This document shows, one piece after another, positions 1-7,755 of a stretch of 64,000 bases of DNA. Both the position numbers and the translations under genes were made by a program. Source of the DNA: an uncultured Parafilimonas sp. Lineage in GTDB: Bacteria > Bacteroidota > Bacteroidia > Chitinophagales > Chitinophagaceae. Below the pieces are notes generated by a model. It searched no databases, was not told where the DNA came from, and saw only the letters and a list, made by a program, of their open reading frames with translations. The stretch is taken from NCBI GenBank assembly GCA_903882935.1, contig CAIRZB010000007.1:170310-234309 (forward strand), in the 5' to 3' direction. How positions within the stretch are numbered: the first letter of the stretch is position 1; each line of letters begins with the position of its first letter.

Positions 1-1
1 C

Positions 2-958
2 GAACTGCCTTATTTGTTCAAGATACTGGACGTTAGGGATATGCTGAGCATACAGGTACACCCGTCAAAAACAGAAGCAGTAAAAGGTTACGAGGCGGAA
101 GAAGCGGCTGCCGTGCTTTTGAATGCCCCGCACCGTAACTATAAAGATAAAAACCATAAGCCAGAGGTGATGGTTGCCCTTAGTGAGTTTTGGTTGTTGC
201 ATGGTTTTTTAGAAGAAGAGGCTTTGGTTACGGTATTGAAAACAATACCGGAGTTTGCAAGCTTGGTGGAATATTTTTTGCAAGGCAGTTACAAAGGGCT
301 GTACAAACATATTATGGAACTGCCCCAACAGGATGTTAACCAGTTGTTGGGGCCATTGCTGCAAAGGGAAATTGCCAACAAAGCGGCGGGTACGTTAACC
401 AAACACCAACCGGGCTGGTGGGCCAGCAAACTGTTTAACACCCAAGAAATTTCGGGTGATATTGACAGGGGCGTATTTTCCATCTACTTCTTTAACATTG
501 TAAAGGCGTTGCCCGGTGAAGCGGTTTTTCAGGGTGCGGGCATACCGCACGCCTACCTGGAAGGGCAAAATGTGGAGCTGATGGCTAACAGCGACAATGT
601 TTTGCGCGGCGGCTTAACCCCTAAGCATGTTGATGTGCCCGAGCTGTTGAAGCACACCATATTTGAAGGCACCAAAGTAAACATACTGAGTGGCGACGAA
701 ATTTACAGGGGAGAAACGGTGTACCCTTGCCGTGTACCCGATTTTGGCCTCAGTAAAATTGAGCTGTCTACAGGGCAGCAGATAAGCGGTACTGCCACCT
801 CGTTTGAAATAATTGTGGTGATGGAGGGCAGCCTGCAAATTACGGGCACCAATACGGTGCAGGCACACAGGGGCCAGGCCTTGGCAATATTACCAGGCGA
901 GGAATATATTATTAGCGCACCGTTGGGCACATTGGCTTACAAAGCATTTGTGCCTTAG
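2..958 (+). CDS. manA: Mannose-6-phosphate isomerase, class I (5' end outside window)
   Basis: This enzyme interconverts mannose 6-phosphate and fructose 6-phosphate in the cytoplasm, feeding GDP-mannose and glycan synthesis. The reading frame is open to the window edge (ELPYLFK precedes the first internal Met), so the N-terminus and true start are missing. Visible signatures are the zinc-site segment MLSIQVHPSK near the start, HKPEVMVAL about 45 residues later, and the GIPHAYLEG plus ANSDNVLRGGLTPKH active-site region in the middle. The C-terminal ~80 residues form the usual second cupin-like domain (EIIVVMEGSLQI). About 318 codons are visible, so nearly the whole protein is present. It ends 104 bases before the next gene, which has its own promoter. 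Confidence 0.95.
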   Translation, partial: ELPYLFKILDVRDMLSIQVHPSKTEAVKGYEAEEAAAVLLNAPHRNYKDKNHKPEVMVALSEFWLLHGFLEEEALVTVLKTIPEFASLVEYFLQGSYKGLYKHIMELPQQDVNQLLGPLLQREIANKAAGTLTKHQPGWWASKLFNTQEISGDIDRGVFSIYFFNIVKALPGEAVFQGAGIPHAYLEGQNVELMANSDNVLRGGLTPKHVDVPELLKHTIFEGTKVNILSGDEIYRGETVYPCRVPDFGLSKIELSTGQQISGTATSFEIIVVMEGSLQITGTNTVQAHRGQALAILPGEEYIISAPLGTLAYKAFVP

Positions 959-1015
959 GGCAGTGTAGTAAACGGCCAGAAAATTTTTGTTATCAACAGT
1001 TGTTATAATCAATCA

Positions 1016-1045
1016 TTGGGCGAGTTAGTTTTAGCCCTATTTTTG
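1016..1045 (+). promoter_or_regulatory. Bacteroidota-type promoter for the DUF6580 gene
   Basis: TTG at 1016-1018 is followed after 19 bases by TATTTTTG at 1038-1045, an exact match to the TAnnTTTG -7 box of Bacteroidota primary sigma factors. The start codon lies 17 bases further on. Confidence 0.6.
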
Positions 1046-1062
1046 CAAAAAGAGTTAACGCC

Positions 1063-1641
1063 ATGAAATTAAACCCAAAACAAGCCATTTTTTATGCCGT
1101 GTTAATTGCAATAGCAACTTTAATTAAAGTTGTTTGCGCGCCACGCATTGAATTTAGTGGCACAACAGGCATTATTGCCATAGCACTTTTTGCGGGTTTT
1201 GCCGGGTTACAAAAAAAGCAGGCCTTTCTACTGCCGTTATTTGCTTTGATAGTAAGCAATCTTGTTTTGGAGGTATTGTTCAGGTTGCAAATGTTTCCTT
1301 TCGCGGGCTTTTATAAATGGCAGTTTATTGAATACACGTTGTTAGGTTTTGCCATTACAGCTATGGGTATGCTGTTTAGCAAATTTAAAACAACGGGCAT
1401 TGTTTTAAGCATTATTAGTGGCCCCACCATTTTTTTCCTGGTATCTAATTTTATTGTTTGGTACGCATCCCGGCAAAGCATCGGCTATGCAAACAATTTT
1501 AAGGGTTTGCTGGATTGTTATGCCGCCGGTGTGCCATTTTACCGCAACAGCATACTATCCACAGCTATTTTGCTGCCTGTTTTTGTGGCTGCCAACCATT
1601 GGGTTTTGCGTGAAAGGCCAAATATGCCCATTTTAAAATAA
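1063..1641 (+). CDS. DUF6580 family integral membrane protein
   Basis: A 192-residue polytopic membrane protein resembling the DUF6580 family of putative transport proteins, which look like substrate-binding (S) components of ECF transporters; no substrate is established. About five or six hydrophobic segments cover most of the length (first near residues 8-25, then 33-50, 53-72, 90-107, 118-135 and 165-182). The family-like motif NFIVWYAS is followed by GLLDCYAAGVPFYRNS near residues 145-172. It has its own exact TAnnTTTG promoter and ends 19 bases before a strong terminator, so it is probably monocistronic. No energising ATPase is nearby. Confidence 0.75.
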   Translation: MKLNPKQAIFYAVLIAIATLIKVVCAPRIEFSGTTGIIAIALFAGFAGLQKKQAFLLPLFALIVSNLVLEVLFRLQMFPFAGFYKWQFIEYTLLGFAITAMGMLFSKFKTTGIVLSIISGPTIFFLVSNFIVWYASRQSIGYANNFKGLLDCYAAGVPFYRNSILSTAILLPVFVAANHWVLRERPNMPILK

Positions 1642-1660
1642 CCAATCACATTCTGCATAA

Positions 1661-1700
1661 AACAAATACCGGCCCCAAAAAAGGCCGGTATTTGTTTTTT
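1661..1700. terminator. Bidirectional intrinsic terminator
   Basis: A perfect 14-bp stem (1661-1674 with 1683-1696) with an 8-base A-rich loop is followed by a T-run on the plus strand. It lies between the convergent DUF6580 and RNase HI genes; the minus strand offers only a weaker T-run, so its use there is inferred. Confidence 0.85.
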
Positions 1701-1754
1701 ATAGCGCGCGTTGGTTACCCATCGTGTTTCTAAAAATTTTCCAAAAAAGTCGCT

Positions 1755-2246
1755 TTAAAGCATTTCGCCCTTTTCCATTTCATACCCTTCATCCACTAAA
1801 AGGTTACGGCCGTCAGCGGCAGTGGTTGCCAACACATCGCACCGGTTATTAAATTGGTTTTCGGCGTGGCCCTTTACCCAAACAAACTTTATTGAAAAGG
1901 CAGATGCCAGCCTGTGGTATCGCATCCAAAGGTCTTTGTTTTTTTTACCGCCCTTAAAGTCATTCCGTATCCAGCCATCCAGCCATTTTTTTTCCACTGA
2001 ATTTACAATGTACTGGCTATCGGTGTAAATAGTCAGGGGTATATGCTTTTTGGTAAGGGCCTCCAGTGCGGCAATCACACCCATCAGTTCCATCCTATTA
2101 TTTGTTGTAAGCCTGTAACCGGCTGATAGTTCCTTTCGCTTGCTACCCCACATTAAAATGGCACCATAGCCCCCCGGGCCAGGGTTGCCCCGGCTGCTGC
2201 CATCGGTGTAAATAACTAGTTTATTGCCTCCTTCAGTTAATGCCAT
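1755..2246 (-). CDS. rnhA: Ribonuclease HI
   Basis: Cytoplasmic endonuclease that cuts the RNA strand of RNA-DNA hybrids, removing primers and R-loops. From the Met of MALTEGG it encodes 163 residues, close to the usual 150-160. The carboxylate catalytic set is visible: Asp in YTDGSSRGNPGPGG, Glu in NNRMELMGVI, Asp in YTDSQYIVNSV and Asp in RCDVLA. The handle-region sequence WLDGWIRNDFKGGKKNKDLW is typical. The frame stays open upstream to 2333, but the extra 29 residues are basic and unlike the family, so the Met at 2246 is preferred. A near-consensus -7 box (TATTTTCG on the minus strand, 2278-2285) fits that start. Confidence 0.95.
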   Translation of the reverse strand: MALTEGGNKLVIYTDGSSRGNPGPGGYGAILMWGSKRKELSAGYRLTTNNRMELMGVIAALEALTKKHIPLTIYTDSQYIVNSVEKKWLDGWIRNDFKGGKKNKDLWMRYHRLASAFSIKFVWVKGHAENQFNNRCDVLATTAADGRNLLVDEGYEMEKGEML

Positions 2247-2476
2247 TTTAAGAAAGTTTATGTTGGATAGAAAACGGCGAAAATACGCCCTTAGGCTTTT
2301 ATTACGCGTTTGGCGCGTAAAACAAGTAGCCAAATACTAAGGCGGCAAACCTATCAATGTAACAGGCATTGCCAAACGCACAAAAAAATTCAGTAATAAA
2401 CCAAATTGTCGTCACCATGTGCCTTGGGCACTACCTCCTTGTATAAACAGCAACAATATTGCACAATGCCCTAGGG

Positions 2477-2557
2477 AGGCTACCTGCTAAGCCTTACGGG
2501 TAGCCCCGCAAGGGGGCAAAACAATATTTGTTGACTGTGCCTACAAATAGGTAGCCT
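2477..2557. repeat. Nested inverted repeats in the phzF-rnhA spacer
   Basis: The arms AGGCTACCT (2477-2485) and AGGTAGCCT (2549-2557) are perfect 9-bp inverted copies. Between them lie GGCTACC/GGTAGCC (2478-2484 with 2499-2505) and a GCCCC/GGGGC hairpin (2503-2507 with 2512-2517 region). No T-run follows on either strand. This could end phzF transcription or be a degenerate intergenic repeat. Confidence 0.45.
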
Positions 2558-2617
2558 CGATTGGGTAAGCGCGGTCTGCGACTAATTGGATTGCGCCCAA
2601 AAATACCCAATTGATTA

Positions 2618-3418
2618 CTATTCCCAAGCTGGTACATTATACATTCCCTGCATATAAGTTACCACTTGGCCGCTCATTAGCACTCGGTCGGCTACCAACT
2701 CACAGTCTAAATAACCGCGCCTTTTGGACAGCTGTACGGCAGTAAGGGCTTTTTTACCCAACTTTTCTGCCCAATACGGCACCAAACTGGTATGGGCCGA
2801 CCCTGTAACGGGGTCTTCATCAATACCGCTTTGGGGGCCAAAAAACCGGGAAACAAAATCTTCCTCCGTACCCTTCGCAGTAATAATTACCCCTCTTGCC
2901 TCAACAGTTGCAAGGGTTTTAAAATCGGGGCTTACCGCTTCAACATCCTGTTGGTTGGGCAGCACCACAAAATAGTCAAATGCCGTTTTGTATACTTCAC
3001 CGTTGGCAATACCCAGCCCTTCCAGCAACCCGTAGGGCACCAACTCAACGGCCTGGGGCTTATCCGCAGGAAAATCAAGCGTATACGTTCCCTCTGCTTT
3101 TTTTGTCACTTTTAACATGCCACTTTTGGAGTGTAACAGAAGCCGGTCTTTCTCGTAACCAAGCTCAGTAAAAAATATATGGGCAGTGGCCAGAGTGGCG
3201 TGCCCACACAATTTTACTTCCACCGCAGGTGTAAACCAGCGTATGCGGTAACCTTCAATTTCCTTAACAATAAAAGCTGTTTCGGCCAGATTATTTTCAG
3301 CGGCAAGTTTTTGCATCAAACCATCTGGCAGCCATTGTTCAAGCGGGCAAACAGCGGCGGGGTTGCCCCCAAATAAACGGTGGCTGAACGCATCTGCGAT
3401 ATAAATGGGTAATTTCAT
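2618..3418 (-). CDS. PhzF family phenazine biosynthesis-like isomerase
   Basis: A 266-residue cytoplasmic protein of the PhzF/YHI9 family, which has the diaminopimelate-epimerase fold. Members catalyse isomerisations of small metabolites; phenazine synthesis itself is unlikely here, since no other phz genes are present. Visible features are the N-terminal DAFSHRLFGGNPAAVC segment, the proposed catalytic Glu in NNLAETAF (about residue 46), the VKLCGHATLATAH motif near residue 70, and the C-terminal substrate loop DEDPVTGSAHTSLVPYW near residue 200. The length is normal for the family. It is flanked by noncoding spacers on both sides and appears to be a single-gene unit. Confidence 0.88.
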   Translation of the reverse strand: MKLPIYIADAFSHRLFGGNPAAVCPLEQWLPDGLMQKLAAENNLAETAFIVKEIEGYRIRWFTPAVEVKLCGHATLATAHIFFTELGYEKDRLLLHSKSGMLKVTKKAEGTYTLDFPADKPQAVELVPYGLLEGLGIANGEVYKTAFDYFVVLPNQQDVEAVSPDFKTLATVEARGVIITAKGTEEDFVSRFFGPQSGIDEDPVTGSAHTSLVPYWAEKLGKKALTAVQLSKRRGYLDCELVADRVLMSGQVVTYMQGMYNVPAWE

Positions 3419-3769
3419 GTTATTTTGTTGTTACTGGGCCATTTTTTGTTCAACAATACATCTTATTGGCTGCATAGGAGGCTACTGTACTGTAAAAGTA
3501 ACCAAATGGCCCAAGTTCTTTATCATGCAAACACGTTCAATCTAACCGGCTTGGGTACCAATGGCGCATAATTTCCTTTTTTAGATCCATCTTTCCTAAA
3601 TATTTCTCTTGCAAACGGCTATTCATCGGTACATAAGGCGCTTTCATCCATAATTAACACTTTTTAAGAAACTAAAAAAAACAAGGTTGCGTTCTAACCT
3701 TCAGCGCGCTGCATTTCATTCAATAAAAAATCAATCAAAAAAAGCTAAAACAATTAAACAAACTTAATT
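3419..3769. other. Intergenic region between divergent genes
   Basis: A 351-base AT-rich spacer between phzF and the PepSY-like lipoprotein gene, presumably with promoters for both. I see an AAGGTT/AACCTT hairpin (3683-3688 with 3696-3701) directly followed by the palindrome CAGCGCGCTG (3702-3711). There is no exact TAnnTTTG box on the plus strand and no credible small gene. Confidence 0.4.
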
Positions 3770-4705
3770 ATGAAAACGGTATATAAACAGTTCTTTTTGT
3801 TAGTGGCTGTAGTGGCTGCCTTGGGTGTAGTTTCGTGCAGTAAAGGCCTATCATCGGCTTCAAAAACATCAACATATACAGGTGGCACAGTTACGGCATC
3901 AGCCACTTCGGCAACCATTACGGTGTCGGCAACTTTATCATCTTCAAACAGTTCATCCGGCAGTGCCGACTCGGTATTAATTCTGCAACCTTGCGGCAAC
4001 GGTAATTACCGGGATTCTATTGACTCGGCAAGTGTTCCTACTGCCATTATCAACTATCTCGATTCAAATTATGCCGGGTTTACTTATGCAAAAGGGTTTG
4101 TTATAAAAGACTCTTCAGGTACCGTAAAAGGCTACGCGATTGTAATTTTTTATAACAATGTGCCTATTGGTTTACTTTTCGATGCATCTGGCACGTTTGT
4201 TAAAGTGCTTGAACAAAGGCAGCATGGCGATTTGGACGGCAGGGGATGGCATGAGGGCGGCAGGTTTTGCGACCGAGGCAACCCGGGCAGGGATACGTTG
4301 GCACTTAGCAGCCTTCCCACTTCCATTACCACCTACATAACCGCAAATTACCCTGGCGATACGTTGTTGAAAGCATTTATAACGCAAGACAGTGGTTACA
4401 TTGTTATTTCTGCCAATAACGGCATTTATGCAACTGAGTTTACGGCCAACGGCACTTTTGTAAAAAGGGTTTTATTGCCTTCGGCACACAGCAAGCCAGT
4501 ATCAATTGCCCAAACTGCATTGCCTAGTGCCGCGCTTACTTACCTAAGCACCACTTATCCAAATTATGTGTTTAACAAGGCTTTTTCATTGTCTAATAAC
4601 GGCACGGTGCAACAGTATTTGGTAATAATAACGGCCAACAGCACCAAATATGCAGTGGTGTTTGATGCATCGGGCAATTTTGTTGCGGCAAGAACAATTC
4701 ATTAA
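3770..4705 (+). CDS. Lipoprotein with three PepSY-like repeats
   Basis: A predicted exported lipoprotein: hydrophobic N-terminus, lipobox VVSC with Cys23, then a Ser/Thr-rich linker to about residue 65. Three tandem repeats of about 60-80 residues follow, each with the pattern [A/S]-x-x-x-Y-[L/I]-x-x-x-Y, then a hydrophobic strand and [A/T]-x-G-x-F-V. They start near TAIINYLDSNYAGF, TSITTYITANYPGD and AALTYLSTTYPNY, and end GTFVKVLEQ, GTFVKRVLLP and GNFVAARTIH. This resembles the PepSY-like (BLIP-fold) periplasmic domains of Bacteroidota. The linker after repeat 1 is rich in His, Gly and Asp and contains a Cys (HGDLDGRGWHEGGRFCDRG). Function is unknown. It sits just upstream of a two-component pair but is separated from it by a terminator. 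Confidence 0.7.
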   Translation: MKTVYKQFFLLVAVVAALGVVSCSKGLSSASKTSTYTGGTVTASATSATITVSATLSSSNSSSGSADSVLILQPCGNGNYRDSIDSASVPTAIINYLDSNYAGFTYAKGFVIKDSSGTVKGYAIVIFYNNVPIGLLFDASGTFVKVLEQRQHGDLDGRGWHEGGRFCDRGNPGRDTLALSSLPTSITTYITANYPGDTLLKAFITQDSGYIVISANNGIYATEFTANGTFVKRVLLPSAHSKPVSIAQTALPSAALTYLSTTYPNYVFNKAFSLSNNGTVQQYLVIITANSTKYAVVFDASGNFVAARTIH

Positions 4706-4765
4706 TAACAGGGTATTTAAAGTACCCCCAACATTTTTCATACGCAGGTATAGGTTGGTTTTAAA

Positions 4766-4799
4766 CAGGCCCCGTTTCAACAGGGCCTGCTTTTTTTTA
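4766..4799 (+). terminator. Intrinsic terminator after the PepSY-like gene
   Basis: A 7-bp GC-rich stem (4766-4772 with 4783-4789) is followed by C and eight T (4791-4798). It ends the lipoprotein transcript before the kinase gene. Confidence 0.85.
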
Positions 4800-4866
4800 T
4801 CTATACAAAGCACCCCTCTGCCGACACAAAGTTTCTGCAATACAGTAAAATAATATTCCTTTGTGT

Positions 4867-5994
4867 ATGGTCCGTTTAAAATCACCAGCTGTTGTACATA
4901 TATCTGCGTGGCTTATTTTTTTAACGCTGCCATTTTTGGTGTTGCCAGGTTCTGACGGGGCCAGCAAAATTATTAACCTGGCAGCATCCGCAGATTACTG
5001 GGTTTCATACGGGCTGTACATCTTTTTGTTTTATTTCAACGCATATTTTTTAATCCCCAAATTATACCTCACAAAAAAATACTTATCGTATGCGCTATAC
5101 ATATTGGCCGTACTGGCAACCATCTATTTTTTAAAACACTGGATTGACCATCCCCGTTTTATGGATGCCGGCATACCGCCGCACATGCCTGCCGGCTGGG
5201 ACTCAATGCCGCATTACCCTTTTAACGACAGCTTAAAAGGAATTGGAAGCATGCCACCCACAGACTTTATCCGCAGCCATGGCAGGCCCCCGATGCTAAA
5301 ACGACCAGTGGATTTATTTTCTATTTTTTTGTTGAGTACCATTTGGGCATTGAGTACCGCGATGCGGATAATTCAGGAATGGCGGGAAACAGAAAAACGC
5401 GCCATTAAAGCTGAAGCCGACAAAGCCAATGCGGAACTTTCGTTTTTAAAAGCCCAGATAAACCCACACTTTTTGTTTAACACCCTTAACAATATTTATG
5501 CCCTGGCAGTAAAACAGAATGAAAATACAGCTACCTGCATTATGAAACTATCCAACATTATGCGGTATGTAACCGATGATGTAAACCAAGACTTTGTTAC
5601 TCTGCAAAGTGAGGTGGATTGTATTACGGACTATATTGACTTACAACGGCTGCGATTAAATAAAAAGGTATACATCGATTTTTTGGCGAAAGGTAATTTG
5701 GACGGCAAAAAAATACCGCCGCTTGTATTGATGACTTTTGTGGAAAACGTTTTTAAGTACGGCATAAGCAGCCACGAAGATTCGGTGATAACGATACAGC
5801 TATTTGCCGAAGAAAAGAGTATGACCTTTTTTTGCCAAAATAAAATTTTCATAACCAGCCGTATCGTTGAGCGCACCGGCATTGGTATTGCCAACACAAA
5901 GCAGCGGTTAGAACATTTATACCCCAACAAACACCTACTGAACATTACCGCTGAAAATGGGCTTTTTACAGTGCAATTAACCATGCAAGTGTAA
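4867..5994 (+). CDS. LytS/YehU-type sensor histidine kinase with Met/His-rich loop
   Basis: A membrane sensor kinase of the His_kinase (PF06580) plus HATPase class that pairs with LytTR regulators. Hydrophobic segments lie near residues 10-28, 45-64, 76-94 and 150-166. Between the last two is an external loop of about 50 residues unusually rich in Met, His and Pro (IPPHMPAGWDSMPHYPF, then SMPPTDFIRSHGRPPM), plausibly a metal or envelope-stress input. The phosphoacceptor is His201 in NPHFLFNTLNNI. ATP-binding motifs are FVENVFKYGIS (N box) and GIGIANTKQRLEHLY (G box). The ATG at 4867 is preferred over the TTG at 4861. A near-consensus -7 box (TTCCTTTG, 4856-4863) ends only 3 bases before it, so a downstream start is possible. 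The regulator gene follows after 68 bases. Confidence 0.88.
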   Translation: MVRLKSPAVVHISAWLIFLTLPFLVLPGSDGASKIINLAASADYWVSYGLYIFLFYFNAYFLIPKLYLTKKYLSYALYILAVLATIYFLKHWIDHPRFMDAGIPPHMPAGWDSMPHYPFNDSLKGIGSMPPTDFIRSHGRPPMLKRPVDLFSIFLLSTIWALSTAMRIIQEWRETEKRAIKAEADKANAELSFLKAQINPHFLFNTLNNIYALAVKQNENTATCIMKLSNIMRYVTDDVNQDFVTLQSEVDCITDYIDLQRLRLNKKVYIDFLAKGNLDGKKIPPLVLMTFVENVFKYGISSHEDSVITIQLFAEEKSMTFFCQNKIFITSRIVERTGIGIANTKQRLEHLYPNKHLLNITAENGLFTVQLTMQV

Positions 5995-6062
5995 CCAGCA
6001 CGATTATACCAAGTAGTATGTTGTAAAAAATAAAAATTCTTTTAACCTAAAAACTATTGTGC

Positions 6063-6764
6063 ATGCAACTAAAATGTATTGCGGTTGATGACGAACCACC
6101 GGCACTGGAATTAATTGACGAATATGTTTCTAGGTTTAGTGAGCTAACATTGCTGCACAAATTTGATGATGCAATAAGTGCTGCCGAATTTTTGCGTTCG
6201 AACCCTGTTGACCTACTTTTTATTGACATTAACATGCCCGATATAAACGGCATTGAATTAGTGAAGGCACTTGACGAAAAGCCGATCGTAATTTTTACCA
6301 CTGCCTATAAAAAATTTGCTTTCGAAGGCTTTGAGTTGGAAGCGTTGGATTACTTGCTTAAACCGATTGATTTTACTCGGTTTTCTAAAGCGGTACACAA
6401 GGCAGTTGAATATTACCAATATAAAAAGAGCACGGCCAACAGTATTCATGAGCATTTGTTTGTGCGGTCGGAATATAGGGTGGTTAAAATAAGTCTGGAA
6501 GAAGTTGAATACATTGAAAGCCTGGAAGACTACATTAAGATACACATTACCAATGGCAGGCCAATATTAACCTTAATGCCGCTAAAAAAAGTATTGGAAA
6601 AATTACCGCCTGAAAGGTTTAAAAGAATACACCGAAGCTACATTGTTTCAGTAAATAAAGTACGTGCCGTGCTGAACAGGAAAGTACAACTTGCATCAAG
6701 CACAGAGTTACCCATCAGCGAAAGTTATACAAGTTTTATTGATGACTGGATGAAGGGTCGTTGA
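6063..6764 (+). CDS. LytTR-family response regulator
   Basis: A 233-residue DNA-binding response regulator. The receiver domain covers about residues 3-120: acidic pocket VDDEPPALEL, phosphoacceptor Asp55 in LLFIDINMPD, Thr in IFTTAYKKFAFEGFE and Lys in DYLLKPID. The LytTR domain covers about residues 138-233, with VEYIESLEDYIKIH, LKKVLEKLPPERFKRIHRSYIVS and a basic C-terminus. It is the evident partner of the kinase encoded 68 bases upstream. Its targets cannot be read from sequence; the secreted protein gene 87 bases downstream and the upstream PepSY-like lipoprotein are the natural candidates. Start is at the ATG of MQLKCIAVDD rather than the TTG two codons earlier. Confidence 0.92.
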   Translation: MQLKCIAVDDEPPALELIDEYVSRFSELTLLHKFDDAISAAEFLRSNPVDLLFIDINMPDINGIELVKALDEKPIVIFTTAYKKFAFEGFELEALDYLLKPIDFTRFSKAVHKAVEYYQYKKSTANSIHEHLFVRSEYRVVKISLEEVEYIESLEDYIKIHITNGRPILTLMPLKKVLEKLPPERFKRIHRSYIVSVNKVRAVLNRKVQLASSTELPISESYTSFIDDWMKGR

Positions 6765-6851
6765 CAAATTATACTCCGGCAAATTATACGGGTTTAACGA
6801 TAAATTTCTTCAAACATTTTTGTAGCATATAGTTTTATACTGCTAATAAAA

Positions 6852-7709
6852 ATGTTTATGCCTAAAAATAATTTTCGCCATAAAAAAGTTCCCTTGTTAT
6901 TTGTTACCGTACTGTTTGCAGTACACTATACTATTGCCCAAACCCCAGTAATAAACGCAAGCCCGGTTGCCAATGCAAGTATGGTGCCCCAAGAAAATTT
7001 GCCTTTAGGTATAAAGAAAATAATGGACGAGGATGCCTATACGCAATACGCCCTATATGATGATGCCAAATATGTTTTTATAAAATTGTACATCGCTGAT
7101 TCCCTGCAAAAAAGAAAGGTGCTAAAAAATGGCATGGAGGTTTGGGTTGATATAAAAGGCAAAAAAAATAAAGTAACAGGTATTTTATTTCCGCTGGCAC
7201 CAGCAGGAAATAATTACCCCGGTGGTGGTAACCGAAATGCAGCAGGCGGCCCACCACCTTTTTTACAAAGCAACCATAAAAATGTTACGGATACGGCATT
7301 GGCAGTGTTGGCTGCAAAACGCCAGGAAATGGAATTGAAAGGGTTTGGTGCCGATGTAACCGGCAGCCATAACATTGCGCAACCACCAACCGGCATAACC
7401 GTAACCTTACAAATAATGGGCGATACGCTGGTGTACAATGCCATGGTGGCGAAAGATATGCTGGGTGCGCTAAGTCAGTGGGTTAGTATTGGCATTGTTG
7501 AAAAAGGCATTGAGCTGCCCGGTTTTGGGGATATGGAAGGCGGCCCAGGGGGCGATGGGGGCGGCCCACCAGGTGGTGGCCCCCCAAGCGGCGGTGACGG
7601 CGGCGCTCCGCCAGGACCGCCGCCCGGTGACATGCAGGATGGGGTACCCGATTTTAAAAGAATGTTTGAAACCAATGTTATTTGGTATAAGCTTAAACTA
7701 CACAGCTAA
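6852..7709 (+). CDS. Secreted protein with Gly/Pro-rich C-terminal tail, unknown function
   Basis: I do not recognise this 285-residue protein. It has an N-terminal basic region, a hydrophobic stretch (about residues 13-28) and a likely signal peptidase site after TIAQ. A globular region of about residues 45-130 is followed by a Gly/Pro/Asn-rich linker (near 120-140), a second globular stretch (to about 220), and a tail of almost pure Gly, Pro and Asp (about residues 222-262) before a short ordered end (FKRMFETNVIWYKLKL). The low-complexity tail makes the DNA at 7540-7640 very GC-rich. Position directly after the LytS/LytTR pair suggests it belongs to that signalling unit, either as target or as envelope component; this is inference from gene order only. 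Confidence 0.65.
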   Translation: MFMPKNNFRHKKVPLLFVTVLFAVHYTIAQTPVINASPVANASMVPQENLPLGIKKIMDEDAYTQYALYDDAKYVFIKLYIADSLQKRKVLKNGMEVWVDIKGKKNKVTGILFPLAPAGNNYPGGGNRNAAGGPPPFLQSNHKNVTDTALAVLAAKRQEMELKGFGADVTGSHNIAQPPTGITVTLQIMGDTLVYNAMVAKDMLGALSQWVSIGIVEKGIELPGFGDMEGGPGGDGGGPPGGGPPSGGDGGAPPGPPPGDMQDGVPDFKRMFETNVIWYKLKLHS

Positions 7710-7755
7710 ATTTTAAAAAAAAGACTGCAAAAATCAATTTTTATACACGCACCTG

